A stretch of DNA of 64,000 bases from Bimuria novae-zelandiae CBS 107.79 (Eukaryota > Ascomycota > Dothideomycetes > Pleosporales > Didymosphaeriaceae). The first letter of the stretch is position 1. Every line of letters starts with the position of its first letter. The position numbers and the translations under genes were made by a program. Below the pieces are notes generated by a model. It was not told the DNA's origin and searched no databases. It saw only the letters and a program-made list of their open reading frames with translations. Shown piece by piece: positions 43,469-54,213 of this stretch. Where the stretch lies: assembly GCA_010015655.1 (NCBI GenBank), contig ML976659.1, positions 484,099 to 548,098 on the forward strand, written 5' to 3'.

Positions 43469-45113
43469 GTGGCCGTCCCCAATACACGAGCACGCTACAC
43501 ACCTCAGCGCTTACCTTCAGGATTCACTGTCCTGCATCGAACGCACCAACAGCCAGCCTGTACCCGCCGACCTTGTAAAGACCATTATCCATGGAACGGT
43601 GACATTTATCCTGAAAGTGCAGCACACCCCCGATCTCAGCGCGGTAAGCGATGCCCTGAGAATCCTCCAAACAGAAGCAAAAGCTGCGGCAAACAAGAAC
43701 GCACAGACTCTCAGCGACATCAAAAATGAACTCAAGAGCAGTACCGAAGCCATCCGACAGTCCACTACAGCTATGCAACAGAACACCAATACAGGCGAGG
43801 AAGCGAGGGCAGCCGCGAAGGAAGCATCAGAGACTAGCAAGGCAGTCCTGGAAATAACAAGGGAGATCAAGACCAAGGGGATGCAGAATCAGGCAAATGG
43901 ACCGATGACCTATGCTGCGATGGCAGCCAGAGGCCAGACACTAGCAGGCACATATAATACACAGAGTCCCAAGGGCCCGTCCGCACAAGCGCAACGTGAG
44001 GTCATCGTGAATATCAGAGACTCATTCACCGTACAGAGCCTGCGGGCTATGAACCCCCGCAATCTGAAAGCCCATGTAGAGCGAGCCATCGAACAAAGCG
44101 GAAACGAAAATATTGTACGTATCAAGATCATATCATCCAACCAGCTGAAGAGCGGAGACCTCAGCATAAAGACAGCCAACAGCACAGAAGTAGAAGCACT
44201 ACAGCAATTCGCAGATGACTGGGTCCACCGCATCGGCACACAGGCAATGGTACGGATTCCGACGTACGGCGTAATCGTACACGGAATTCGCACCAGCACG
44301 CTCGACATGGATAAGCTTGAAGAAAACAGAACCCAGATCCTACAAGACAATAAACCGTTCATCCCGCGGGCCGAGATCAAACACATTGGATGGCTAACTA
44401 GGGACGCGCCCACCAAAGCAGCATCGTCTATCACCATCGAATTCACCAAGGCCGAAGACGCCAACAAGATCATAGACGAGGGCTTGGTCTGGCAGGGCGA
44501 GGTCTTCCAGTGCGAACGATACGAGAGACAGTGCCGACTGAAGCAGTGCTACAAGTGCCAAAGATACGGCCACATAGGAACCCAGTGCAAGGCAGCAACA
44601 GCATGTGGCTATTGTGCGCAGGAGCACGACACCAGGGAGTGCCCTTCGAAATCCGGACAGGACACAACGAAGAAATGCACGCTCTGCCGAGGAGGACACG
44701 AAGCATGGAACCGCCAGTGCCCGGCAAGAAAGGCTGAAACCGCCAAGATGAAGATCGCCTACGACACTCGACCCCGTTACCACCCGGTACCAGAACCAAC
44801 CGGAGGAATCGCGCAAGGAGGAGGCATGCCGGAAGCCCGCCAAAGGACTAGGACGAACGGAGCCACAGCAAGCCAAGATAACCAGAGCGGCAGGACCCGC
44901 TCTCTGTCACGGAGAGGACAAAAGCGAACGAATACGGGAAACGCAGTCAACTCACGAGACGGTGAGAATCAACAGATAGGAGATGAGAACAGCCATAGAC
45001 CTCAGAGGACAATCGTCCCCTCGAGGAGGGCACTAGAAGCTATCGAAAGCAACACACGAGCGATACAATGGCACGATCAACAGATGGACGTCGACGAAAA
45101 CAACGAATCATGA
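43440..45113 (+). CDS. LINE ORF1: gag-like RNA-binding protein with three zinc knuckles
   Basis: 557 residues, intact. The N-terminal third is predicted helical/coiled (EARAAAKEASETSKAVLEITREI). The middle has an RRM/gag-like segment (residues about 185-330; SFTVQSLRAMNPRNLKAHVE). Near residues 370-430 are three Cys/His knuckles: CYKCQRYGHIGTQC, CGYCAQEHDTREC and CTLCRGGHEAWNRQC. The C-terminus is basic (RTRSLSRRGQKR). It packages LINE RNA. The stop TGA overlaps the ORF2 start as ATGA at 45110-45113. Confidence 0.92.
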   Translation: MATQWPQQATWPSPIHEHATHLSAYLQDSLSCIERTNSQPVPADLVKTIIHGTVTFILKVQHTPDLSAVSDALRILQTEAKAAANKNAQTLSDIKNELKSSTEAIRQSTTAMQQNTNTGEEARAAAKEASETSKAVLEITREIKTKGMQNQANGPMTYAAMAARGQTLAGTYNTQSPKGPSAQAQREVIVNIRDSFTVQSLRAMNPRNLKAHVERAIEQSGNENIVRIKIISSNQLKSGDLSIKTANSTEVEALQQFADDWVHRIGTQAMVRIPTYGVIVHGIRTSTLDMDKLEENRTQILQDNKPFIPRAEIKHIGWLTRDAPTKAASSITIEFTKAEDANKIIDEGLVWQGEVFQCERYERQCRLKQCYKCQRYGHIGTQCKAATACGYCAQEHDTRECPSKSGQDTTKKCTLCRGGHEAWNRQCPARKAETAKMKIAYDTRPRYHPVPEPTGGIAQGGGMPEARQRTRTNGATASQDNQSGRTRSLSRRGQKRTNTGNAVNSRDGENQQIGDENSHRPQRTIVPSRRALEAIESNTRAIQWHDQQMDVDENNES

Positions 45114-46876
45114 ATCTTAGAACCACGATAAGTATACTACAGTACAACGTCCGCAAATCGAAAGACATGGTAATGGCATCGCTGCTGCGCGACCCAAAAA
45201 CCCACGAATACGACATCATTGCCATACAGGAACCGTGGAGGAACCCATTCATGGCAACGACACACCATCCGGCTAAGGGCGTGTTCGACCTATACTGCCC
45301 AGGAGGAACCGAGGATGGGCCGACCAGAGTGTGCTTCTTCGTAAACAGGCGGATAGACGTCAGCAGAGTCCAGTTTAAGGAACATACACGAGACTTATGC
45401 TCCGTAACGCTAAAGCTAGAAGGAGAAAAGCAACTCAACATTTACAACGCGTACAATCCCCCGAGGTACACATCTCAGCAGAGCGTCCTACCACACGTTC
45501 GCGAATCACTGGACAAACACGACGGTGACGAGCTCATCTTATTGGGCGACTTCAACCTACACCATCCGCTCTGGGGAGGCCCAGGCCTGCAGACTGTAGA
45601 ACCAGAAGCAGAGGATCTGATCACGATTATAGAGGAGTTCGCCCTGTACGCAACACTGGCCCCTGGCACGATAACCTATAGAGAGAGGCACCTACAAAGT
45701 TCTATCGACCTATGTCTTGTCACAGCGGGGCTTGTTGAGCGAGTTATAAAGAGCGAGGTAGACGAAGAACTCGACCACGACTCAGACCACCTACCAATAA
45801 CCACGATCCTAGACATAGCGGCACCGAATGCAAATACAGCACCCAGGAGGAATTGGAAGAAATTGGACGGAGAAGCATACACCAAAGCACTAAAAGAAGC
45901 TCTGCCGCCGCTCCGAAGACCCGCAACCAAAACCGCATTAGACCGATATGTAGAGGAAGTGGTCTCAGCAGTCCAGAGATCAATAGAGAAGGCCGTCCCG
46001 CAGACGCAAGTCTCGGCTAAAAGCAGAGAAGGGTGGAATAACGAGTGCAGAGAGGTTTTAGCAGAGACAAAGCGGCTTAAGAGGATACACAACCAGCTTC
46101 ACACGGAAGAGACATGGGAAGCCTACCGGGTAGCACGAAACCACAAAGCCAGGACCATTAAGAAGGCGCTACGGGATAAGCATAGGGAACAAGTGGAGAC
46201 GGCGGCCAAGTCACCAGAGGGACTGTGGAAGATAGCAAAATGGGCAAGAACAAGAGAGATGCAATCTGCAAGAGCTACACCTGCAATCCAACACCCGGAG
46301 ACCCAATGCGAAATCACAGAGCCAAGTGACAAGGCGGAAATGTTCAGGGACGTCTTTTTCCCTGCGCCCCCGGAAGCAAACCTAGAAGATGTACGCGACG
46401 CAGAGTACAGCGGTCAGATTGAACTACCACCGATAACCGAAAAAGAGATAGAGGATGCCATCCGCGCAGCTTCCCCCATCAAAGGCCCTGGACCTGACGG
46501 GATCACGAACAAGGCCCTCCAAGCAGGGAGGGCCCAACTCACAGCACACATGCTGAAAATCTTCAACCAGAGCATACAGCTAGGATATTGCCCGGCCCAT
46601 TTCCGGGGGTCGCTCACAGCGGTGCTACGCAAACCAGGGAAAGACAACTACACGAAACCGAAAGCATACCGGCCGATCGCGCTACTTAATACCATGGGAA
46701 AGATCATGGACGCGATCATCTCCCAGCGACTGAATTATCTGGTAGAAACATACCAGCTACTCCCACCAACACACATAGGAGGGAGAAATCAAGAAGGCTA
46801 TATCAGACAAAAATCAAGAGGAACGAACGGCTTATGGAGAGACTTATCTCTATGCTCCTCTCTTCGGGTTTTTTGA
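45110..46876 (+). pseudogene. LINE ORF2: APE endonuclease and truncated reverse transcriptase
   Basis: I place the start at 45110 (MNLRTTISILQYNVRKS), in ATGA overlap with the ORF1 stop; a Met 14 codons upstream in the overlap is possible. The endonuclease (about residues 1-225) has ILQYNVRKS, IIAIQEPWRNP, ILLGDFNLHHPLWGG, SSIDLCLV and HDSDHLPI, all the catalytic N/E/D/H positions. The RT fingers follow: GPGPDGITNKAL, RGSLTAVLRKPGKDNY and YRPIALLNTMGKIMDAI. At THIGGR (about 46785) the LINE stops and the frame runs on for some 30 codons through Tc1 DNA to a stop at 46874. The RT catalytic Asp pair and everything after it is lost, so it cannot move itself. Confidence 0.88.
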
Positions 46877-47640
46877 TCATATCGTCTATACGGACGAAGC
46901 ACATGTCGACCCGACTTCTCAAGCTCAAGGCAGAATAACAAGAGAGCAAGGAACGCGGGATTTGCCAGAGAATATTGAAGAAAGGCCTCCGCTTAAAGGT
47001 GTTCGGTTTCACATAGCTGCATGGATCAGTTGGTAGGGGAAAGCAGCCAAATTGGAGTTTTATAATGATGAAGAAGATAAGATTGAGCATCCTCCTTACC
47101 CTTCGAAGCCTCGCCACCGTCCAACAACTGAAACTAAAGAAGAATATTATCGTCGCGTACAAGAATGGGAAGCTGGGAGACCTCACGATGTGGAAATCAA
47201 AGTCAAAGGCAGCGCTATGACTCAAAAGTATTATGTGGACCGTCTTTTACCTATTTACTGTCAAGCTATGAAGTCTATGCGCGAGATTGACGATAAACCG
47301 TGGCTTTTACAAGAGGATGGCGACCCTTCTCATGGTATGCGCAAAAGAGGCCTCGCGCAAGAGTATAAAGAGGCTTGTGGAACCCAAAACATTGTCCACC
47401 CTGCTCAGAGCCCTGATTTGAACCCTATAGAGGGTACTTGGGCTATTATTAAGCAACGTTTGCGGCGTAGAATCTTTGATTCAGAGGAAGAGTTGAAACA
47501 GGCTTTGCAAGAAGAATGGGACAAAATCACAATGCAGGAGATACGAGATCGCATCGCAGATATGCCCCGGAGATGCGCAGAGCTAGTTAGATCAGGTGGA
47601 GGACCCATTAGAGGCAATAAATGGTGATGTTGCGTTGTAA
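46782..47640 (+). pseudogene. Tc1/mariner (IS630)-type transposase fragment, DD37E
   Basis: One frame runs from GEIKKAISDKNQEER (46782) to the TGA after GPIRGNKW (about 47627), interrupted by a single TAG at 47034-47036 where a Trp (TGG) is expected. Catalytic parts: IVYTDEAHVDP (first Asp), LLQEDGDPSHG (second Asp) and SPDLNPIEGTW (Glu), with 37 residues between second Asp and Glu. The N-terminal helix-turn-helix half and left inverted repeat are missing, replaced by LINE. About 80 bp after the stop contain a TTTGGTGGGG stretch that may be part of the right end. Dead copy. Confidence 0.82.
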
Positions 47641-47732
47641 ATTATACATATTGATTTTGGTAGCCCTTTGATTTTTTTGGTGGGGCTGACTAATCCGCAC
47701 AGAATTCTGTCAACCACTGTTGCAGACAAACA

Positions 47733-48224
47733 ATGCTGACTTTATCCAAGGCTGTTGAAACAAGAACCCCAGGCGCCTACCACGCTATCGTTGAGGACCA
47801 CCCAGATGGAGCCGAAGAGCGTCCTATACTCATCGAGGAAGATGGTACGCAGGATGACCCGATCACCCTTGGCGGAGACGAGGCTCCAGCTGAAGCGCGA
47901 GTCGATAACACCAGGGCTCTCGTACGGATGCCGCTACACCAGCGCAATCAATTTATGCAGCTGGCACCATGGAAGGCATCACCTGTCAACTTCCGATACG
48001 TGATTGCTCCCAGTCGATTGCGCGAAATGGCCAAGAGGCATACGGGCGGCAGCCGGTACGCTATAGTCATTAGGGTGGTGAGGCGACCCACGTGGGATGT
48101 GGAGGACACATATCCAGAATACATATGCATTGCTTCGCTCGAAGGCGGCAAAGCCCTGACTATCCGCGTCAAGACGTACAGCGTCGAGGGTCAGACGCTA
48201 GAGAAATGGCCAGGCGGTGGTTAA
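47733..48224 (+). CDS. Hypothetical protein (163 residues), possibly a gene fragment
   Basis: Open frame with normal codon use: an acidic N-terminal third (EDHPDGAEERPILIEEDGT) then a more globular part (LHQRNQFMQLAPW, NFRYVIAPSRLREMAKR, YAIVIRVVRRPTW, YICIASLEGGKALT). No family recognised. It lies between two transposase fragments, so it may be an accessory ORF of a transposon or a captured gene piece. It may continue by an exon I cannot define. Confidence 0.4.
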   Translation: MLTLSKAVETRTPGAYHAIVEDHPDGAEERPILIEEDGTQDDPITLGGDEAPAEARVDNTRALVRMPLHQRNQFMQLAPWKASPVNFRYVIAPSRLREMAKRHTGGSRYAIVIRVVRRPTWDVEDTYPEYICIASLEGGKALTIRVKTYSVEGQTLEKWPGGG

Positions 48225-48289
48225 AGCTACATGACGCTCGAACGCATCGTAGAGCGAGGCTACCTGTTCCCCCCCTTTTGCAACCAGTT

Positions 48290-48559
48290 CAATAAAGATC
48301 GGCTACGAGCCTTCTCCCTTGTAGGATGCAGGCGCTTCTCTGTGAGTCCTTTGATATATCGTACAAGCTCCTCCTCTTGCTGTGGGGTGAGTTTTTGCTG
48401 GTTGGTGTTCTTAACCTGTGCAGGGCGCACTAGACCCTGATGCCTTCGGGTCAACGTAGATCGTACAACACCATACTTGGCAGCAATATTTCTGTATGAG
48501 TATTCCTCTCCAGGTTCTAGCGATTCTAGCTCTGCAAGCGCGTCATCAATCGGAGCCAT
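48290..48559 (-). pseudogene. pogo-type transposase, N-terminal fragment
   Basis: Starts MAPIDDALAELESL at 48559 and has the psq/CENP-B-type helix-turn-helix SYRNIAAKYGVVRSTLTRRHQG and TPQQEEELVRYIKGLTEKRLHPTRE (split here by a few residues), closely like the intact pogo copy at 54304. After residue about 90 the similarity stops (about 48290). It lies head to head with the pogo copy beginning at 52.23 kb, on the other side of the 3.6-kb element. Confidence 0.78.
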
Positions 48560-48616
48560 GTTGGTGGAGTTGTCGCGTGTTGAACTTTGGGTAATTTGAT
48601 GAGGGTGGCGCATCTA

Positions 48617-48812
48617 TCGCGTGCAATAATCGGTAGAAATCTTGGCGCCATCGCGAAATTCGCGCCCGCCCCCGCCAAACTCCCATACAAATCGTGAATT
48701 TGACTATGACGCGTTGATAACGGCCCACCATCCGTAGAATACTCGCCCGTAAGACTTGAAGCTGTATAAATACGTATATAGGGCTATACTAACGCTTTTT
48801 TTTAGTAGAGTA
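48617..48812 (+). repeat. Left inverted repeat of the 3.6-kb element
   Basis: Starts TCGCGTGCAATAATCGG; inverted partner at 52027-52223, differing mostly by transitions. Includes a TATAAATA stretch near 48.765 kb that could be a promoter for the gene inside. Confidence 0.8.
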
Positions 48813-48822
48813 GTCCGACAAT

Positions 48823-50863
48823 ATGGCTGCTAATCGGCCACAGAGGGCGCGTAGGGCCCCTTTAAAGCTCACAGAGCAAGCTACCGTCGCTGGGGTACCC
48901 GTACAAGGGCGTAAGACCTAGAAGCAGACTCTATTAATAACCTGTAAGCCTACTAGGGGGCGTTTAGTAAGTAATAAAGGATTAATAGCGCGCGTACAGC
49001 GTAAGAAAGTCCACTAGGTAGAGTAATTAATAACTAACTTATATCTTAGTAAAAGTAGCTATAATAGCTCCTCTAGCGCACCTTACTTAAGTTACTATAT
49101 AAAATACTCTAGAAGAGTAGCTAATTGTGCTATAATTATCGCCGCCGCTACTACTATCTTAGCAGCTATTATAGTAGCCTAAGGGCCTTAAGCCCGCCAT
49201 TAACCCGCCCGCGTTATTAGAGAGGCCTGTCACGCCTCGCGCGCTCCCTCCTACGCTCTATTACTTAGCTAGTATATTATTGCTACTGCCACAGCCTGAG
49301 TTTAACGTAGAGGTGGACTATAAGCTTATTATTAATAGTAAGAGCGCCGTTTACCGCGCTCTAGAGTAATATAATTACTTTATATAGTAGCTTAATAACG
49401 TTAAGAAAGTCGTAAACGAGATACTAGAGTAGCTAGAGGCTTAACTAAATAGGCGCGATTATAAAATTAAGAGTTATATAGTAGGCTTTCAAGCGGGTAT
49501 AAAGACACGAAAAGTCCTAATAACGCTAGCTAACTTTAGCTAGGTAGAGGAGATAAAGCTTTATAAAGCTATAAACTATTAGGTCTCTAAAACGCTTAGC
49601 GTTTAACTTATAAAGGTAAGCGTCAAGGTGCGAGTTAGGTCTAGGGCTCTTAAAAAAGCCTTTAAGCGTAACTAATTATTTAATAAGCTATCGTCTAATA
49701 TAGGTAAAGTAGCAACGCTACTACTAAAAAAAAACTTGTATTATTAGTAATAGCTTCTTAATAAGGCAAAAGCTATATAGCGCGTTAATAGTTTAGCGTT
49801 AGCGCAGGACTAGGAGAGATATATCTATAAGCACTAGCTCTGTTATAATAGTAAGTGTATAAACTTTAAAAATTAGTGCTAGGTAACGCCTAGCTTCGAA
49901 TACTACGCTATTACTATTGCTAATTTAAAGTCTTAGGCAAACGCAATTATTACTAGCTAGGTAGAGCTCTTCGCGCCGCTAGTTACTCTTATAAACTATT
50001 AGTAGAGCCCTACTAGCGGTAGTAACTAGTTAAAGTGTTAGAGAGGCAAGAAGAAGCGTCGCGATAACTCTAATAATAATAAGAGTAATAATAAGAAGGA
50101 GTTTTAGCGTAACTATTAACTCTATAAGCGCAAGAGAGAGCGATAAAAAGCTAAAGATAAGGCTTACTAGCGCGACGAGAGATATAAGTTACTTAAGCTC
50201 TAGCGCGATAGGGCCTAGCTATAGTTAAATTTAGGCGTATTTGGCTAGCTAGCCATGCTAGTGGCTCCTTAGGTAGCTAATCCGCTATATCCTGTGGCTA
50301 TTACTTATCCTTAGGGAGCTCCTCCATTATAGCTATAGTAGCTATAATAGTATTACTTGCCCTTGCCAAGTTAACGTCCGCGTACGCCAGGGAGCGCTCT
50401 CGCTATCCTAGTACCGAGTTCGAGCCCTGTAAGCGGCCAGGAAGATATAAGGGCAACTATAAGGGACTTTTTTAACTAGCTAGTCGCCTAGCAGCTAGAG
50501 GAAGATCGCTACGATTATTAGCAGGCTTAAGAGGTAGCTATATTAGAGAAGTAGACTATTAAGGATCTTAAGAAAATGTCTAACGTTAGCAAAGAGCTCT
50601 ATAAGATTATAGTTAGTAAACGCTTTAAACTTAAGGATAGAGTTATCTAGCACCTATAAGAGGACCTTAAAAAGTTTAAATAGCACTATAAAGCTACTAC
50701 TGCTGCTACTGCTAGGCTCGTAAATATAGGTTCTGGGGGCGTAGTGGGTGGAGGAGTAGCTTGCTAAGTTGGTAGAAGACGCAGAAGTTGGACATTAGAT
50801 AGGCGATTTTGTTTTACTACGTTACTAGCTCGCTTAGTAGCTATAGTACATGTAAATTTCTGA
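48823..50863 (+). pseudogene. Accessory gene of the 3.6-kb element (function unknown)
   Basis: Starts MAANRPQRARRAPLKLTEQ at 48823, 11 bp inside the left repeat, and can be followed for about 2 kb through TAG/TAA codons. A readable middle part has LCYNSKCINFKN and then C-V-TPSFEYYAI (about 49.83-49.91 kb), a Cys-rich, zinc-knuckle-like spacing, followed by a Lys/Arg/Asn-rich linker (GKKKRRDNSNNNKSNNKK) and a helical C-terminus (DLKKMSNVSKELYKIIVSKRFKLKDRV). I do not recognise a family. Confidence 0.5.
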
Positions 50864-50904
50864 CTTAACAACTTTAACAGCTCTATTAATAGCTCTACGC
50901 TCTA

Positions 50905-51995
50905 CTACCACCCCCACATCTTTCTATAGGCCTCTAAAAGTCGCTCCTCGCTCTCTATCCTATACAGGCCATTAGCGGCGTGCTTAAAATGCTTTTTTGC
51001 AAACCAATCGCAGCGACTTTCGCGGATAGAGCCTCTTAGGAAGTTGCCAAAGTTGTTAAACTGCTATCGTACATGGCAGTAGTTACGGCGGATCTAAGCC
51101 TTTAAGACGCTAAAGGTAAGCTTAATTAGATTAAAATCTAGCAAATACGGCGGTAGGAACCTAATAATATAGCTAGCTTCTTTAATTACTCTTACTACCT
51201 CCTAGTTTGTATAAATTAAGATATTATTAAATACTATAACTATTAGCTTCTAGCTGTACGCTAACTAGAGCGTTAGTAAAAGCAAGTTATAAATCTAATT
51301 AAGAAAGTCTTCGTGGCTGTAATAGCCCTCCTTTACGCTAGTACAAGGCAGGTAACTATTAATAGTGTACGCTGGAAGAATTACCTAGGTTTTGCCATGC
51401 TGTACGTCCTAGAAGTATTAATTTATAAAGCCTATTAGGGCGTAGGCCTTATGTCGCCAGCTAGTCTTCTCGTTAAAGATTAACTTATTAAGAAATACCA
51501 AATTAGTAGTAATAAATTGTCTTATACACCTGCGATAGGCCTCCTGGAGCTCCTCGTTACGTAATATAGATATAGGTCGCAGGGCGCGCTCGCTCCACCT
51601 ACGGTCCTTAATTAGCCAACTAATCGTTAATTAGTGTACTCGAACGCCTCTCTCCATCCATAGCCAATATACAATCTCGTCCTAATACATCCAGCCACTC
51701 TGGAAAAGCTCATCGTACAGCGCTTGCTCATTGTCGGGTAATAGTTTACGCGGGCGACTAAGTACTACGCCAGGTTTGCTGGGCTTGCGGGTGCTCCTAT
51801 ATAGCTTTAAGTTCTACTTAATTTTGTACACCTCTGACAGCGACATATTTACTATATTAGCGATATTAGCATGATGCTAACCGAGTAGTAAAAAGCGATA
51901 AATATTAAGTTAACAACGTAGATTAAGGCCACGACTCTTTGTTATAAGCTATTAAGGTAATACTAGCGGGCGACGCGCTTATGCAGGCGTAAGGG
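50905..51995 (-). pseudogene. Tc1/IS630-like transposase of the 3.6-kb element
   Basis: Minus-strand reading: an N-terminal HTH remnant (ANIANIVNMSLSEVYKI near 51.85 kb), RWSERALRPISILRNEELQEAYRRC near 51.56-51.6 kb (split by mutations), LVFLNKLIFNEKTSWRHKAYA (first Asp now Asn), IVVFNNILIYTN (second Asp now Asn) and IIRFLPPYLLDFNLIKLTFSVLK (family form PPYSPDFNPIE; Glu now Lys). The stop is at 50905-50907. All three catalytic acids are changed in the direction G-to-A/C-to-T. Dead. Confidence 0.78.
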
Positions 51996-52026
51996 GATAA
52001 TTACTAACGCTATAGGCTTAAAATAT

Positions 52027-52223
52027 AGACTTCTCTACTAAAAAAAGCGTTAGTATAGCCCTATACACGTATTTGTATAGCTTTAAGTCTTACAAGCGAG
52101 TATTTTACGGATAGTGGGCCGTTATTAACGCGTCATAGTCAAATTCACGATTTGTATAGGAGTTTGGCGGGGGCGCGCGAATTTCGCGATGGCGCCAAGA
52201 TTTCTACCGATTATTGCACGCGA
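52027..52223 (-). repeat. Right inverted repeat of the 3.6-kb element
   Basis: Inverted partner of 48617-48812, bounded outside by TA. Confidence 0.8.
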
Positions 52224-52228
52224 TAGAT

Positions 52229-54211
52229 CACGCGAACCGGCGCATCACGCGCACGGACACGGTATGGTGTTGTGGTTTCTACACTTACTCGCCGGCATCA
52301 TAAGATCACAGCGTCGCGTAAAGACGGATACGCAAAACAACGCAACCTCAGCCATGAGGAGGAGACAGAGCTTCTACAGTACATCAAAACACTCACCGAA
52401 CGTGGCCTACCACCTACACACTCTATGATCCAAAGCTTTGCCTCTACAATAGCCCGGAGGCAGGTCTCTATGTCCTGGGTTGATCGATTCACCCACCAGA
52501 ACAAGGAATCCTTGATATCTCGATGGACGGCCGGCATCGATCGCGATCGCCACGCAGCTGATTCCCCATACAAATACGAGCTCTTCTTCGGCCTCATACG
52601 TGATAAAATCGCCCAGTATCTGATCGAGGCCCGAGATACGTTCAATATGGATGAGAAAGGCTTCATGATTGGTATGCTCAGCAGGTGCAAGAGGGTATTC
52701 AATCGCCCTCTGTGGGAGTCGCGGACTGTGAGGCAGGCTATCCAGGATGGCTCCCGTGATTGGGTATCCCTCATCGCATGCATCTGTGCAGATGGGAGCT
52801 GCGTAGACCCAGCACTGATCTATCCATCAACTGTTGGTAATCTACAAGATACATGGCTGGAGGATTTTGATCCTTCTCACCACCAGGCCTTTTTCTCCGC
52901 ATCTGAATCTGGCTGGAGCAACAATCAGATAGGCCTGGCATGGCTGCAGCAGGTGTTTGATCGCCAAACAAAACACTGCTCTGGCAGATATCGATTGTTG
53001 ATCGTCGACGGCCATAGTTCTTACCTCACTATGGACTTTATTGATTACTGCGACCGCAATAGGATCCTGCTAGCTATCTATCCACCTCACTCAACGCATA
53101 CGCTGCAGCCTCTCGATGTAGGCATATTCAAGCCTCTAGCAACAGCATATTCAAATGAGCTAGCAGCATTTCTCCATGCCAGCCAAGACCTTACACCTAT
53201 CGCTATGAGAGACTTCTATCGGCTGTTCCAAAATGCCTGAGGCAATACAATGAGGCCTCAATTGATACTCAGCGCGTTTGAAGCTACTGGCATATCACCA
53301 CTCAATCCAGCGAGGATCCTTGATAGGTTTGATCAATCAACGCCAGCTGATCGAGGAACACCTGATAGTGATAACTCAGGGCTCAGCGCCTCAAATTGGC
53401 GGAAAATTGATCGCCGACTGAGGGCTCTAGTTGATATCCGCGTCAATACAGAGGCCCAGAAGCTGAGCTCAGCTATCCACCATATTTCGATCCAAAATCA
53501 ACTCCTTAGGACCGAGAACAAAGGTCTACGAGAGGCTTTAGTAACTAAGAAACGCCGCTCTAAGAAAGGCAGGCCTCTACCTCTTGATCGGAGCAATAGC
53601 CCCCATGGTGAAGCTCAGTTCTGGTCACCTCACAACGTACAGAGGGCACGTGATCTTCAACAGCAGAAAGATGCTGAGGAGGCCGAAAATCAGCGTCAAA
53701 AAGCTGATCGGGCTGAGGCCCGTAAGGCCAACCAACAGCTCAAGGCTCGATTAGCTGAGGAGAGGCGTGCTACGCGTACAGCTAATCGAGAGAAGCGCGC
53801 GTAGGAGAGGGCCGATAAGGCTAAACAGAAACACCTCAATCAAATGGCCCGCAAGGCTCGAAAACAACACCAAGAAAGGCTCAAGATAGCTCAATCAGCT
53901 CCTAAGATGCTCTCTACACCTCGCAAGCAGATAATTAGGCCTACAAAAGTTCCTAGTGGAGCTGTAGAGGTGGTTGAGGTTGCATCGCCGGCATTGACAC
54001 CATCAACACGCAGAGGCCGCCAGATCAGAACACCAAGTAGATATCGATAACCTGAGTAGATAGATATTATCTATACGCCTCAGCAACCTCAATACCAAGA
54101 AAACTCGTGATAATAGTGATTGTTGGTGTATCTACAGCCTCAAGTCGCTGGCAGAGCGATTTTGTTTGGTGTTGCATGAGCTGACGTGTTGCACGAGATG
54201 CCAAGATTTGG
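52229..54211 (+). pseudogene. pogo/Fot-type transposase copy with two stops and a lost N-terminus
   Basis: Readable from YGVVVSTLTRRHH (about 52.26 kb) to the terminal PSRYR (stop at 54048). It parallels the intact copy: FNMDEKGFMIG, LLIVDGHSSYLTMD, TLQPLDVGIFKPL, then a basic, coiled-coil C-terminus. It is broken by TGA at 53238-53240 (Trp in the intact copy) and TAG at 53802-53804, and lacks about the first 30 residues, next to the 3.6-kb element. Its right inverted end runs to 54211 (…CCAAGATTTGG), only a TA away from the next pogo element. Confidence 0.88.
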
Positions 54212-54213
54212 TA

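Larger units (their letters stand above)
43045..46781 (+). mobile_element. LINE, little mutated, truncated inside the reverse transcriptase
   Basis: Tandem 5' monomers, ORF1 with zinc knuckles, and ORF2 with an APE-type endonuclease and the start of RT, then loss of LINE homology at about 46782 where a Tc1-like transposase begins. No RIP: long open frames and normal composition, unlike the other LINE in the window. No 3' end or target duplication found. Confidence 0.85.
48617..52223. mobile_element. 3.6-kb Tc1-like element with ~196-bp inverted repeats and two convergent genes (RIP-degraded)
   Basis: Inverted repeats of about 196 bp at 48617-48812 and 52027-52223, flanked by TA on both sides (48615-48616; 52224-52225). 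Taking out one TA gives a palindromic target centred on GATCTAGATC, as Tc1-like elements favour. A plus-strand gene starts at 48823 just inside the left repeat; a minus-strand transposase gene begins just inside the right repeat. They converge at about 50.86-50.91 kb. Both are full of TAG/TAA at former Trp/Gln codons. Confidence 0.72.

Noticed and set aside
43910..44473. A 187-codon minus-strand frame in LINE ORF1
   Set aside because: Antisense to an intact ORF with zinc knuckles; no motif.
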